64,000 nt of DNA from Pisaster brevispinus (lineage: Eukaryota; Echinodermata; Asteroidea; Forcipulatida; Asteriidae), in NCBI GenBank assembly GCA_023634235.1, contig JAMKCF010000069.1, forward strand, positions 124,001 to 188,000. Reading direction: 5' to 3'. Shown here one piece after another: positions 11,213-22,275 of this stretch. Under the pieces are notes generated by a model. The model did not search any database. It was not told the origin of the DNA and was given only the letters and a program-made list of their open reading frames with translations. Positions within the stretch are counted from its first letter, which is position 1, and each line of letters starts with the position of its first letter. The translations under genes and the position numbers were made by a program.

Positions 11213-11364
11213 AACACTCCCCCTCGTAACCCCTACCAAACTAAACTACTACCTATTTAACACTGATTCATAGTCAAATTCGCCCTGGAGATTGCATTAA
11301 TAGTAGGGAATGTAAATAACTGGAAAAATAATGTATTCTGTTCCAATCATGCTTCTCAAAATGA

Positions 11365-11640
11365 ATGAAACTGTTGCTTTCAACCTGTTGATGAGAAAAA
11401 GACTTTTTGGTGAGTTACTTCACATGACCTACCTCCAGTAGCATTTTGCCTGCCTTATGAAGATGCTGTACTCTCTTATCTAACAGTGGGATATCAGCAT
11501 CTGTTGATGAGTGGAATATGTGATTGTAGTTGCTTCATGGTGATACAGGAGAAGTAAGAGGCTGAGGTGATTGGGATGTCTTCCTGTTTGAAAGACAATA
11601 TGTTTTGACTATTTGGGTGTACATGAACTTTATAAATTAA
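11365..11640 (-). repeat. exon-like dispersed repeat, copy 1 (partner 27160-27425)
   Basis: About 250 bp are nearly identical to 27160-27425 in the same orientation (shared GAGAAAAAGACTT, ACCTCCAGTAGCATTTTGCC, GATGCTGTACTCTCTTATCT, GGGATATCAGC, GGTGATACAGGAGAAG). On the minus strand this copy reads an open stretch ending DKRVQHLHKAGKMLLE, followed at once by GTAGGT, a good splice donor. It could be an exon carried by a transposable element or a duplicated gene piece. The protein is not recognised. Confidence 0.55.
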
Positions 11641-11702
11641 AACTATGAAATCAATCCAGTCCCATTGTGTTAGTTTGGCTCAGTTCCAGTGCCTGAGCCC
11701 AA

Positions 11703-12093
11703 GGCGCTGGGATGGACTGCTGTACATGCTCATTAAACCCTCTCTCCTGACCTAGCAATCATCAGTCACAGCTTCCTGTTTTGGAAAGAGTCCTTCTCTA
11801 TCATTAAAAATATAGTTGTGTTGTGTAAATCCATTGCAAGTAATTTTTGTCATTCTTGTGACTTGTGCTGAATATAGGAATCTATTTCAACAGTAGTAAT
11901 TTTCTTTGAAAGTTGTGTTCTTCTTGCGACTTTGGTTTTAAACAAAAAGGTTTTAAGTTACATTTACATTATCACACCATGTGCGTGCGCTGTGATTGTG
12001 TGCATTGTGCTTATCAGTAGTACACATCAGTCCCATCATGCATCACTACATCATGAACAAAAAGCGAGTAGGAACTCATTAGCCCATCCCAGG
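11703..12093. mobile_element. MITE with GCGCTGGGATGG ends, apparently interrupted
   Basis: GGCGCTGGGATGG (11703) and, inverted, CCATCCCAG (12083-12091) match the two ends of the compact element at 30241-30383. The string CAGTCCCATCATGCATCAC at about 12027-12046 is also shared with it. Between the left end and that shared interior lie about 280 bp not found in the other copy, so this copy seems to hold an insertion. The alternative is two unrelated fragments. Confidence 0.4.
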
Positions 12094-12530
12094 CAGAGCT
12101 CATATTTACACTGGGTAGTAGGCCCAAGGCCAGTGAGTTTAGTGTTGGGCCAGTAAATTCATTACTAAACAAGACCAGCAGCCTGTTGTTTTTTAATTAA
12201 ATAATAATGCGCCACTGTTTATAGTTCCTTTAAAAAAAAAAAAATATTGTTCATGCTGACTTTGGGGCTGACAATTATCTTGCAATTTGTTGAGTATCGA
12301 TGGATACTAACCCAAATTAAAAATGAGATCAATTTGCTTTTGAAACTTATTTCTCATCATTTTGATTATGGTCTGAGGAAAAAATGTCTGGTGCAGTAAA
12401 AGATTTTAGCTACAAGCAATGCAGTCTTGTGGATTTTTTCCTCCAATTCGTGACCTGCCATCAGATTTGAACAAGAACAGTGGACTGAGCTATTGTGAAA
12501 CCTGAAAGTCAGCGACTGAGACCAAATCAT

Positions 12531-12733
12531 TTAAAGGGGGCTTTGTCATCATGATCAAAGCAGGCCTGTGGCTGTACATGGAATTATAATAAAACCTCAC
12601 CCGGTTACTGCATGCATGCAATCCATAGAGTTGATACAGAAGGAGGGCGCACGCGTCCAGTTGCTGGGTGAGAGTTCATAATTCCATGTACAGCCACAGG
12701 CCTGCTTTGAGAATGACATCACAGCCCCTTTAA
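12531..12733. mobile_element. palindromic MITE, TAAAGGGG ends, copy 2, flanked by TTAA
   Basis: Same family as 9328-9522. Arms contain GTCATCATGATCAAAGCAGG, GGCTGTACATGGAATTAT and CTCACCCGGTTACTGCA, and the right arm inverts these (GTTGCTGGGTGAGAGTT, GTACAGCCACAGGCCTGC, CAGCCCCTTTA). Both sides read TTAA exactly (12531-12534 and 12730-12733), which fits piggyBac-type targeting. TA targeting would fit equally well here and better in copy 1. Confidence 0.8.
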
Positions 12734-14272
12734 GATCAAGATCCAAACCAGCCCTCCTGATGGGGAGACCTCCCCTTTAGAGACCAAGTCTTCTATCGAG
12801 AGAGACTGAGACTAAGACCAAAATAAGGTCTTGAGACTGGGACCAAGTCTTGAGATCTTGCACAATAAACATGCACAGTGAGTGCTTTAACAAAATGCAA
12901 ATCAAGAATCAATCATTAAGGGACAAAAGCTACAGATAAGAAAAGTGTCCTATGTTTCTAAAGTAAATGTTAGATCCTAAATACTTCAGCAATACATACT
13001 TACATCCGGGGCCTTAGTGATTGCAGCACACAAGGCCCAGTAGCTGCTGTGCTTGCCCCTCGGTAGTCTACTAAGAATCTCTAGTCATTGGTCTACTCCC
13101 AGAAGGAGAAATTCAATGTGTCTACCACAAATATCCTGTGCAAAAACAAGAAAACATACAACTAGGGATGAATCACAATCGGCATTTGAGTAGGATCCTA
13201 AATTCAAGAGCAGCTTTAAAAAAGCGAAGAAAAAAAAAAGCACAGAATTTAATTTCCTGTTCAAATAAACATTGAGAAAATTGTAGGAATACCAAAATTG
13301 TTCAAAACAATAGCCTTCAACTATGTATGATAACTTTGACTTTAAGCTGGTGATACTTCAGTGTTCAATTTAGTCTGGAGCAAATTAGAAAACTGGTAAT
13401 AAGGCAGGTATGACAAATGTTCTCTTCCATTTATGTAACTATAACAATTATATACGACCGCCTCTTTCCAAGTGATTTTTTTAAATTGCTTATGTTTGGG
13501 CTTTATACTGTTTTTATTTATTAAAAAAAAAAATTCTTAACAAATTAGTGGTTAAAATACTAATTGCTGACCTAAACCCTGTACTGCCCAGAGATGGAAA
13601 AAATAAAATGACAAATATGAAATGTGATTAAATGACTTCAAGGAGACCCATTAAATGTAAAAACTTTCAACATTTAATTTTTCACATTCATAATTAAAAC
13701 TTAGCCAATGTATCCTATATGATACACTGGGCAAACAAGGCAATCTTTTCTCAGAACAAGTACATGTGTAAGTAATGACATATCTTTGAATGTTTCCCTC
13801 ATCAGGACTTTGGGATGTTTGTTGTTGCTTTTCTCAACTTGCAATTAAGTGAAGCTATTCTTTAACAGGTTAGATGTACATGTACAATGTAATTCCAGCC
13901 CCACCCCTTCCCTTCCAGCACCCCATTTTCCTGCAACGCCCACTACAATCATCCCTTTTCATTGTAAAAAACAAAGGGACTACTTTGTCGCAATTTTGAG
14001 CACAATACTAATTTATTGCAATTCCTTAGATCCAACTACCGGGTGGGGATACGGGTGGGAGCCTCCCCTCCCTCCTTCCCTGCTTATCAGCACCTTTGTT
14101 CCATTTCCCCAAAGAAGATCGAAAACCCCAAGAGAAGTCACCCCGAGATTTGATTTCTGATGCACTCTTTAGTCTTTATAAACAAAAATGTTAACAAACA
14201 GGTTAGCACAAGATAACAAATAAAGATGGGGGCAAAAACTACAGAGACATTGGTTTCATGTCACAGACAAAG
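12734..14272. other. non-coding stretch, nothing recognised
   Basis: AT-rich sequence with short homopolymer runs and no supported ORF. A C-rich 100-codon plus-strand frame at 13849-14160 has no recognisable domain and looks like chance. Confidence 0.4.
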
Positions 14273-15486
14273 TTACTTGTGGTATGCAAAGAAACAGTCC
14301 CTGGTTTTGTTCAGGCACAGATGAACATTACACTTGATACACTTAACGAAGGAAAATACACTCGGAAGGCAAAGCTTGCATCGCTGACGAGAGTTATCCC
14401 ATGCAGGAAAATGGTCGAAGTTGTCCTTGTTTACATCTTCTGTGACGTTCAGTGCAAGTCTTTTGAGTGGTAGAGGCTGGTGTGCAAGGATTGCAGCTTC
14501 TTCACGTGATGGTCTTCCTTGCCCCCGTGGTTTTTCTCTCCCTGCAGATATCAAAGACTGTAGGGCACAAGATGACTGGAACTTCCGTAGTGGCAATATT
14601 TGCTTTTGATCAGTTCCAATCTCTTTGTGGTGACATTGGTACAGCATCCAGGCGTTAACAACTGACATGACGATAGAGTGCCACCACAGATGAGTATACC
14701 GTCTGCATGATCTCATGCCACACTTGTACATGTACATATTAGTACACATATAGACCAAATCAATTCCTCCTATGAACTTATTGTATTCGTTGATGATGGC
14801 AGGCTTTCGACATATTCTTTTTTCTTTTTTGTCCCATCATCTCTTTGCTTTCCCAAGGGACTCAACACCAACTAGCGATGAAACCTGGCTGACGACTTTG
14901 TTGTCACACCATTGGCAAAGACTGTATTAGTGTGGTCTTCAACCTGTTCCGCTGTTGCACCACGTCCTCGCTTCTTCATGGCCTGGTCATGAGATATCTT
15001 GATATTCTTCACACGGTTCATCCTTACGGTGCCAATGTAAAGGATGTCCCGTTGTTTTAGTTCTCATCTGGAGGAATACTAGTGAAATAGTTATAAGTGC
15101 ACACCTTAAAATTCATTCCAGCTGGATGTGTCTTTCAGCTTGGTGACAATGGAGCTGCTCACACCAAGATCTCTTGTCTCTGAAGTCCTCCCTTGGTATA
15201 CACCAAAATCATACAGGAAGCCGGTAGACCCAGAGCATCCACACATTTATGTAATTTATAGCTTCTCAAATCTTGAACGCGTCTTGACGTTGGTGATGCG
15301 ATCATAGCGTGTCTCGATCTCCCAAAAGGTATGATTAATGGGCATTTGAACAATGCCCTTAAATAAGTTCATCCTGAGCACTTGCTCAATCTCCTTTGGT
15401 GATGTGTTGACAGCTTGGCAGTCAAGTTCAACATTATACCTGTTTGTTCCGAGCGGATTCCTTCTCGTCCCAAAACTTGAAGACAA
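14273..15486 (-). pseudogene. piggyBac-type transposase, broken
   Basis: The minus strand encodes, in order but in shifting frames, pieces of a DDE_Tnp_1_7 (piggyBac/PGBD) transposase. These are an N-terminal stretch with EIEQVLRMNLFKGI and FWEIETRYDRI (15256-15486); LHKCVDALGLP and VYTKG; VTKLKDTSSW; NYFTSIP (about 15075-15094); LKQRDILYIGTVRMNRV; KKRGRGA; WCDNKVVSQVSSLVG (about 14880-14912); INEYNKFIGGID (about 14758-14795); then a C-terminal 161-codon frame with LWWHSIVMSVVNAWMLY and the cysteine-rich tail ending CNVHLCLNKTRDCFFAYH. Of the three catalytic aspartates of this family, the one in WxDNK and the one in GGID remain. The first, expected as DNYFTS, reads YNYFTS. Several frameshifts and stops make it non-functional. 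The N-terminal third of a normal transposase and the terminal repeats were not found. Confidence 0.85.
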
Positions 15487-17069
15487 GGGTCTGTCTCAGT
15501 AAAACCGGTTTAACAAGTTATACAAAAGTATTGAAGGAACAGTTTAAAACCCTGCACGGTGACACATCTATTCTAGATGAGCGTACAACACCACTCTATT
15601 GTGAATATAGCAACCATTTTTTAAATCAAATATGTTCATGTTATTTTTTGGTGTAAAGTCTTTGCACATATCAACACAAACATACAGGAAAATTTATCAC
15701 TTGTCTGAGAGTCTTCATTCAGCCTGTTCAGCTGTGTAAAGGCTTTGTCCCAACGCCTTTGTTTATGCTTGTCTCCCGAGTTGGAATGATAAATAAAAAA
15801 TAAAAAAATGCTTTTCAAAATTGTTCATTTTCATGATTGATACCTGAGGACTGCTAGACAAGAAAATAGCTTTAACAAGATCGTAAAAAAATAAGATTTT
15901 GATAAGTGTTAGTATGGATGTTTCCTTGCTTCTCAGCTACTGCACCCGTTTAGATGTGCAATGAAAATTATAATATAATGGTCAATGAGGTTTGTTTACA
16001 AACTCAACTTAGCTTGAAGAGTAAGACCGGAGAAACCTCTGAACCTTACCCATACCACAATCTATGTTCGAATACACAGAGAGGATATGAAACGATTTAC
16101 TATAATGTATTTAGCCTGTGCTGACATGCGCCCTCTAAAGTCCAGTTCGATTTGCAAAAGTAGTAATCCCTTCGAACACAACAACTCGAACTTGGAATGC
16201 ATGTGTAGATACCGCAAGTTAACAGTGTAAGAACGACAGTCAAAAAGCCAAACGTTCTGATATGACTAACATTTTTTGTAGTGAAGTAAATTTTCAGACT
16301 CTCGAAAATCTTAACATTTAGACCATTACACAAAATCTTTAACTAAAATCCCAGAAAGCCGAGTACTGAGGCTTAGTCAGTGTAGCCCTGCTTCCTAGAC
16401 CAGTCATTTAAACCACTTATCTGACCTTTTTAACACAATTTCAAAATCATCAAACCCTTGTAACGTAATCACAACCCTTGTAACGAACTCATAGTTCAAA
16501 ACTCATTTGAAAATAAAAACGGAAAAAAAACCCTCTCTTTTTAGAATAACACAGTTGACCCTTTAATTTTCCCTAGACATCGGTTAAAACAAGGAAGTTA
16601 TGCGCAAAAACAGTTTGATACTTAAATCCAACTTCACATCAAAACAGTTACAAAGGCGTTAAAAACAAGGAAGGGACGCTGTAAAAACCTGAAGTCACGA
16701 CAAAAACAACTGAGTTTTCCCTCAAAAGATAAATTTTAAAAAAGTTGTTAGCGTTTGACTTTGTCATGAAAAGCAAGACAACCACATCCCACTTGGCATC
16801 CGTACAGAAGTGATATCATTGTGTATAGGGAATCACCAGAACAGAACCCCCTCATTTCATTATAATTATTGGAAGAGACATGACGCGTCTAGACTGTAAC
16901 TGGGCCTGTTAGTACTGTAACGGTGTGGACCAGATTGTCATCGAATGGAACACTGGCACAGCATAATAGTACACTTTATTGTTTCTTTGTGTGCCCCGAG
17001 CTGTTTTGATTTACTTCGTTCTGATTGATAAGATATTGACGGGCTGTCAATTTTACCAGACGTGTAAAG
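15487..17069. other. non-coding stretch upstream of the Ig receptor
   Basis: No supported ORF. It should hold the promoter of the gene at 17070, but no convincing TATA box or initiator can be fixed. Near 16456-16490 the string ACAACCCTTGTAACG or a close variant occurs twice. Confidence 0.4.
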
Positions 17070-18537
17070 ATGGATATCATAACGTTGCGTATGTTTATGA
17101 GCATTGTCTTGACCGCGTTGATCTGTAAGGCAGAAATTCAGTATTTCAACTTGAACCCACAGAATGTTACAGTCACCGAGGGGAGTAATGTAACACTCAC
17201 TTGTAGATCGGTGTATTTAACAACCTGTACGTATTATCAATTCAGTTGGCAGAGAAAACTCAATCAACATTCTGACATCGAGCAAATTTCTGTCTGTTCC
17301 CGTCTAAAATTAAACTTTGCAGGACGTAGCGGTATTGTTGTTGAGCAGGTCAGTGAGCGCTATCACCTGCAAATCTATAACGTCCAACGAGATGACAGTG
17401 GGATTTATTGGTGTAATATGATTGAAACAAATGGGCATCTCGATCACAGCAGTGAGACAGCTTTATTGACAGTTAATCCACTTCTCCCCGAGTATAAACC
17501 TTCTTGTAACATTTATCCAAGTCGACCAAGAGTCGGTGAAACCGTCTCGTTTAAATGCACCCTCTCAGAACGCGACCCTCCGAGCCTGTTGAACTGGTTC
17601 GAATCCACATCAAGCGGTCTTTATCCAGATTGAAGATAAAACAGAAGTCAATCCAGGTGAGACATATACAGTTTCGCGAGAGTTGACCGAGTCAGACATT
17701 ATGAGAGAGTTTACATGTGTAGCTGGTCCCCACCTTAATGGTCCAAATTGCTCCATTACACCTCTTCAGATACCAACGACTGTCTCAATCTCACCCTCTC
17801 ACCTGATGCTACTTGAACACCAGAACCCGACATTCACGTGTGACTTGAAGTCTACACCGCAACAGATAGCAGATAGGTATGAATGGCGCGTGTTCCTGGT
17901 TGACAAAGGCATTGTAAAGGTTAACCGAGACACGGTGCAGAACCTCGATGGTCGGTTTAAACTTGACCAAAATGGACAAACTCTTCAGATTATCGACGTA
18001 ACTCCTGGAGAATTCAACAATTCTAAGATCAGATGCATTGCATTTCAAGGCAGTACAACAATTTCAAGTGTCAATGATTCACTGTTATTCATCTTGCCTC
18101 TGCTTGAAGCCGGGTCAGATCATCATTCGTCAGAGTCTAGTGATAAACCCCACGTTCTTTCAACCATCGAATCGTACCCGACTCCTTGCGACGTCCCCAT
18201 CATGTCCTGCGAGGAGAAATACTGCCAATGGTCTGGTACAGCTGTCATTATAGGAGGCGCTGTTGAAGGCCTTGTCTTTCTGGTTGCAGTCGCTGCTCTC
18301 ATTGGATGCTACATCATAAAGAATAAACGACAGAGGGAAGAACCACGCCCAAAACCGTCTGATGGTCGTGTAAGAACATCACCTGACAGGCATCAGGGGT
18401 GCTCCGTTGCCATGGCAGACTTGACATATACCGAACTCACACGAGATGACCGAGAAACTTCTGAACCTTCACCGTATCAAAGTCTATTTTCGGATGCACA
18501 GAGAGGTCAAGGAAGTCTCTACATTGAAGTACATTAG
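17070..18537 (+). CDS. three-Ig-domain membrane receptor with three ITIM-like motifs; one frameshift
   Basis: A predicted cell-surface receptor. The ATG at 17070 has a good context (AAAGATGG). Residues 1-21 form a signal peptide. Ig1 (V-type, about 23-136) has Cys45, Trp60 and DDSGIYWC ending at Cys115, plus an extra pair Cys53/Cys76 as in CD300/pIgR-like V domains. Ig2 starts near 146 (Cys163, Trp176). The frame then fails and ends in TGA at 17631-17633. The adjacent frame continues Ig2 (REFTCVAG), then Ig3 (PTFTCDL, YEW, SKIRCIA), a Cys-rich juxtamembrane part, a transmembrane helix (18235-18318, with one Glu) and a basic, proline-containing tail. The tail has LTYTEL (Tyr 18427), SPYQSL (Tyr 18475) and SLYIEV (Tyr 18520), all fitting the ITIM pattern S/I/V/LxYxxI/V/L. 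NxS/T sites are present. One surplus base (or two missing) near 17600-17622 explains the break: pseudogene or sequencing error. No introns are seen, which is unusual for Ig genes. The ligand is unknown. Confidence 0.8.
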
Positions 18538-21284
18538 CCTGTGATGACTAGCGCCCACTACACGGTAAAGTACTGTTTCAAACATAAACACATAGCTAAG
18601 CACCTCACTTCTACCCACTTTTGAATCTTGTTTAGCTCTCAAAATGTATAGATTCTGCATTTCTTTGACATGTTTACCTCGTGGCATGTTTAGTCTGTGA
18701 CATGTTTAGCTTGAAAGTGTTTAGGGTTACTATTAGGGACAATGTCAGAGAATGCGCTTTGCTTTTAAACAGTTGTCTCTTGTCTTTCAATTAATAGAAA
18801 CCGGGAAAAAAATATAAAGAAACAAGTATACTTAATTATGCATTGCACTGATATCTGTCAATGAAAGCAATTTAAAAAACAACTTGAAAAAACCAATTAA
18901 ATGAACAGTTGAAATTAGTAGTGAAATGAAGTTTTCACTTTTAGTACTAACACAGCTGATAAATTTCTCATTGTTATAAGTTGTAATTATTTGTTAAATA
19001 ATTTGATTCAGTCTTCACATTTGTATGTAAAAACAGGTTTCTAAAAATGTTTCACCCAACTAGCATAACTAGCAAAAGAAATGTTTGATCATATTATGTG
19101 TATTTAAATTTTGATGAAACTTAAACTTGGAAAAAAAACGTTAGTAAAAAATAGAACTGTATGTTTGTTTCCTTGTAAAACCAGCATTTGTGATTTTTTA
19201 AGCACAATTGGTACCAAATTTACCAACTTGATGTATAAAACGTTTTAATTAATAAAATGGCTGTGCTTTAAGTGACACACCAGTGTCAGTCCTAGCCATT
19301 GTCAATCCACACCTCTACTTGGTGCAAATTTCAGGTTTTCTGCGAACAGTAATTTATCGCCGTTTGCTTTGTTATGACAAAGACCAGTACTCAGAACTAA
19401 TTGGAATGTAATTGGATTGCACAATCAAATAAACTTTTTATGCAGAAACGTTTCTCAGATTGAAATGGTCTTGAATCATTCTCTCTAAAACCACATTCCT
19501 TTGAAGGGAATTGTTTCTGAAAATGTTACACATTATCAACAGCTGCAGTGCTTCTTATCAAGTAAGTTCTTATGGCCGTTAGTTTTTGGAGTAATTACCA
19601 AAGGTATAACCTTCCTTTAGATTATTGAACTGTTTTATAAGTAAGCTAAAATGCTATATTCTCTAAAAGCTCAATAGAATGTAGGTGACGTATGCTGTGC
19701 CGTTATATACCAATATATAGTGCAGACTCTTGCCTTTATGTTGCAAAGCTTTAAGAGCTAAAAACCAAAGCCAAAACTATTTGTAAAAAGTATATTTTGC
19801 TTATATGAAGCTGTCTAAAAAGCACTCATCATTTATTCATTATATTTTTAGATTATAGCGTTCCTTTCCCACCTGTAAATTTAAATATACTACCAAATAT
19901 TGAATTTAAACCAGGATTTTCCAACCAAGAGTTCATATAATAATATATGAAAACAATTACACTGAAAAGCGTTTTTATATTCATGACTTTTTTTGTACAC
20001 TTAGTCGTTCCTATGTAATACAAATTAGATTGTCTGGCTGTGGACTGAATTCAACTTTCACAAGGAAACGGTTGTTAAAAAAATAAAAAGTTGGGTCCTT
20101 GTTTAGTGTTTGTGGTATAACATACGTAGGCAGTACAGGAAAAGAATGTGGCACACTTTCTGGCTAAACGGAAAGTAGGGAAAAAAAAAGCAAAAATAAA
20201 ACAAAAAAACTTTCCACTTAACCCAGCCTATTACCCTTACCCATTAGATTATAAAGAATTTTAGTTCAATTATGCAGTTTTCAATTAGTTTCATTTTCAA
20301 AATTTCAATACACTACAAAATGTCACAAAACAATTTCTCGGATAGGTTTTTTTAAGACGAGTTTTGTGTGCTTCTATACAGGGTCTCATGTACTACATTG
20401 TTACATCTAGGAGGGGAGGTCAGTTTCCAGGGTTGTAGGTTTATTTTTTATCTGCTGGTATCAAAATCCCATATGACACCGGGCTTGGTCACATTACTGT
20501 ATTTTAGTTATTGGAAATTGATTTGAACCCTGCTTCAGCTAAGCTTACCAGCTTTGTGGAGTTGGGTGAACGTCTCATACAACATTATTGTGAATAATTA
20601 AGCATTAAACGCTAAAGGAGCAACCTCAATCGACCGCCCTAGAAAATATCATTCAAATTAAATAAAACGGATGCTATAACTTATGCAAACTCATAAATGT
20701 GGTTATTTAGATTATTGCAATCGAAATAAGTAAAGGTAATTTTATGGTATTGTATTAATCAGTTAGTGAAGTTCCTTTCAGATAAATCACTAATCGGAAT
20801 ATTGAACTACGCCGTTTGAAGTTTGTTGAAAGATTCATATTCTTTATTTGTGCTTATAAATAACTAGCTTATTAGTGCTAATGTTTATTGTTTCAAAACA
20901 AGAATATGGAAGGTTGTACGTTACCCGCTATACAACAAATGCCCGTGGTGGGCGTATTTAATAAATCAGTCATTATTTCAAAATAAAAAGGGAACAATTC
21001 GAAAAGTTGAATAAACAAACTGTAGATGTTTCAGCGTTGGGAACATTTAAAGGGTGTTATGATGTTAAGCTTACATCTGGGATAAAGATTGTTGTTTGTG
21101 TCTTACCCATACACCCGCGAGTGTCTTGCCCGAAACCTTGGCACTTTCCCGATTCCTGTGAAAAAATAAATAAAACAAATGCACATTATTTTGTTTCTAT
21201 GTTCACATAGTTGGGGGAGGGCGAATATGTGCAAGGAAACCCAAGATACCCTAAAGTTTAACTACACAAAATTTTTGACGGCAT
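18538..21284. other. non-coding stretch downstream of the Ig receptor
   Basis: Very AT-rich. AATAAA signals at 19251-19256 and 19428-19433 are candidate poly(A) signals for the receptor transcript and would give a 3-prime UTR of about 0.7-0.9 kb. No other gene or clear repeat was found up to 21.28 kb. Confidence 0.4.
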
Positions 21285-21413
21285 GGCCGTGTCCGAAACG
21301 ACGACTTCAGCTACAGCTACAGCTAGATCAGCGTGTCTGCCAGTGTATAAAAATAAGCAGACGCGCGCAATCTAGCGGTAGCTGTAGCCAAATTTGTCGT
21401 TTCGGACACGGCC
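21285..21413. mobile_element. palindromic MITE-like element (GGCCGTGTCCGAAACGAC ends)
   Basis: The left arm begins GGCCGTGTCCGAAACGAC, then CAGCTACAGCTAC, CTAGAT and GTCTGC. The right arm is its inverse (GCAGAC, ATCTAGCGGTAGCTGTAG, GTCGTTTCGGACACGGCC). The outer 18 bp pair perfectly and the rest of each roughly 55-bp arm pairs with few mismatches, around an AT-rich centre (CAGTGTATAAAAATAA). It is much richer in GC and CpG than its surroundings. No target-site duplication is evident. Confidence 0.75.
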
Positions 21414-22049
21414 TGTCCTCTGTTTGAGGTAGATACAAATTATTGCGTAACTATTTTGTCTCAATCTGATGTTTCACTAAATGGCATCCATTCAAGACTG
21501 ATTGAATCCAAAATTATGTATGTAAAGGAACTGACTCTGTTATTATTTCTGTAAGATGTATGTTTACTGATAGCGATAACAATTAATTAAATTGATGCTT
21601 CATGCTTGGAATACAGAAAAAAATAGTGACAATATTTGATGTAAAATAATTGTCAAATAACAAGGGCTTAGCAACTCTGTTATTATTTTCTACTAATATA
21701 AATTTTTGAAAACTTGTTTTCTGCAACAAAAACCTAAACAAAACAAAACTAAAAACCTTTTTAAACAAAGCCCTAATTTTGAGGGAAAAAACGTCCACGG
21801 TGAAAATCAGAATGAAGGAATCCAAATATTATGTGAAATTGAGTGAAATTTTGAGTGAAATTGGAAAATACTTTGTCACAATTAATTCCCCCAAAAATCC
21901 TGAAAGTCCACAAAGTTAATATGTGCAATAATGGACCTGGGATATGGTTATTAATCTCGTGCCCAATGCTTGGGGGACTATGCGTCCAAGAATATGCTTG
22001 TATAGTGGGTTCAAAATAACTGCATAGGAAATCACCCGTATCCTGAGAC
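21414..22049. other. non-coding stretch, nothing recognised
   Basis: AT-rich. The minus-strand ORFs here (80 and 92 codons) show no domain and are probably chance. Confidence 0.4.
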
Positions 22050-22275
22050 ATTTGATATATTTCCGGGATTTATATATTTCTGGAAAATTATTAATTCTAG
22101 GGATTGATATATTTCTGGGAAATTATTAATTCTTGGGATTGATATATTTCTGATTATTGGTATATTTTTGGGATTGATGTAATTCTGGGCCTTGATATAT
22201 TTTTTGGATTGATATATTTCTGGGAATTTATATATTTCTGGGGGTTGATTTATTTCTGGCAATCTCTCTATTTTT
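22050..22275. repeat. degenerate minisatellite, unit about 17-21 bp
   Basis: About a dozen imperfect units close to GGGATTGATATATTTCTG, some with an inserted AAATTATTAATTC segment. The minus strand reads as a PEIYQS/INP-rich open frame (part of a 137-codon ORF), which is a by-product of the repeat and not evidence of a gene. Confidence 0.75.
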
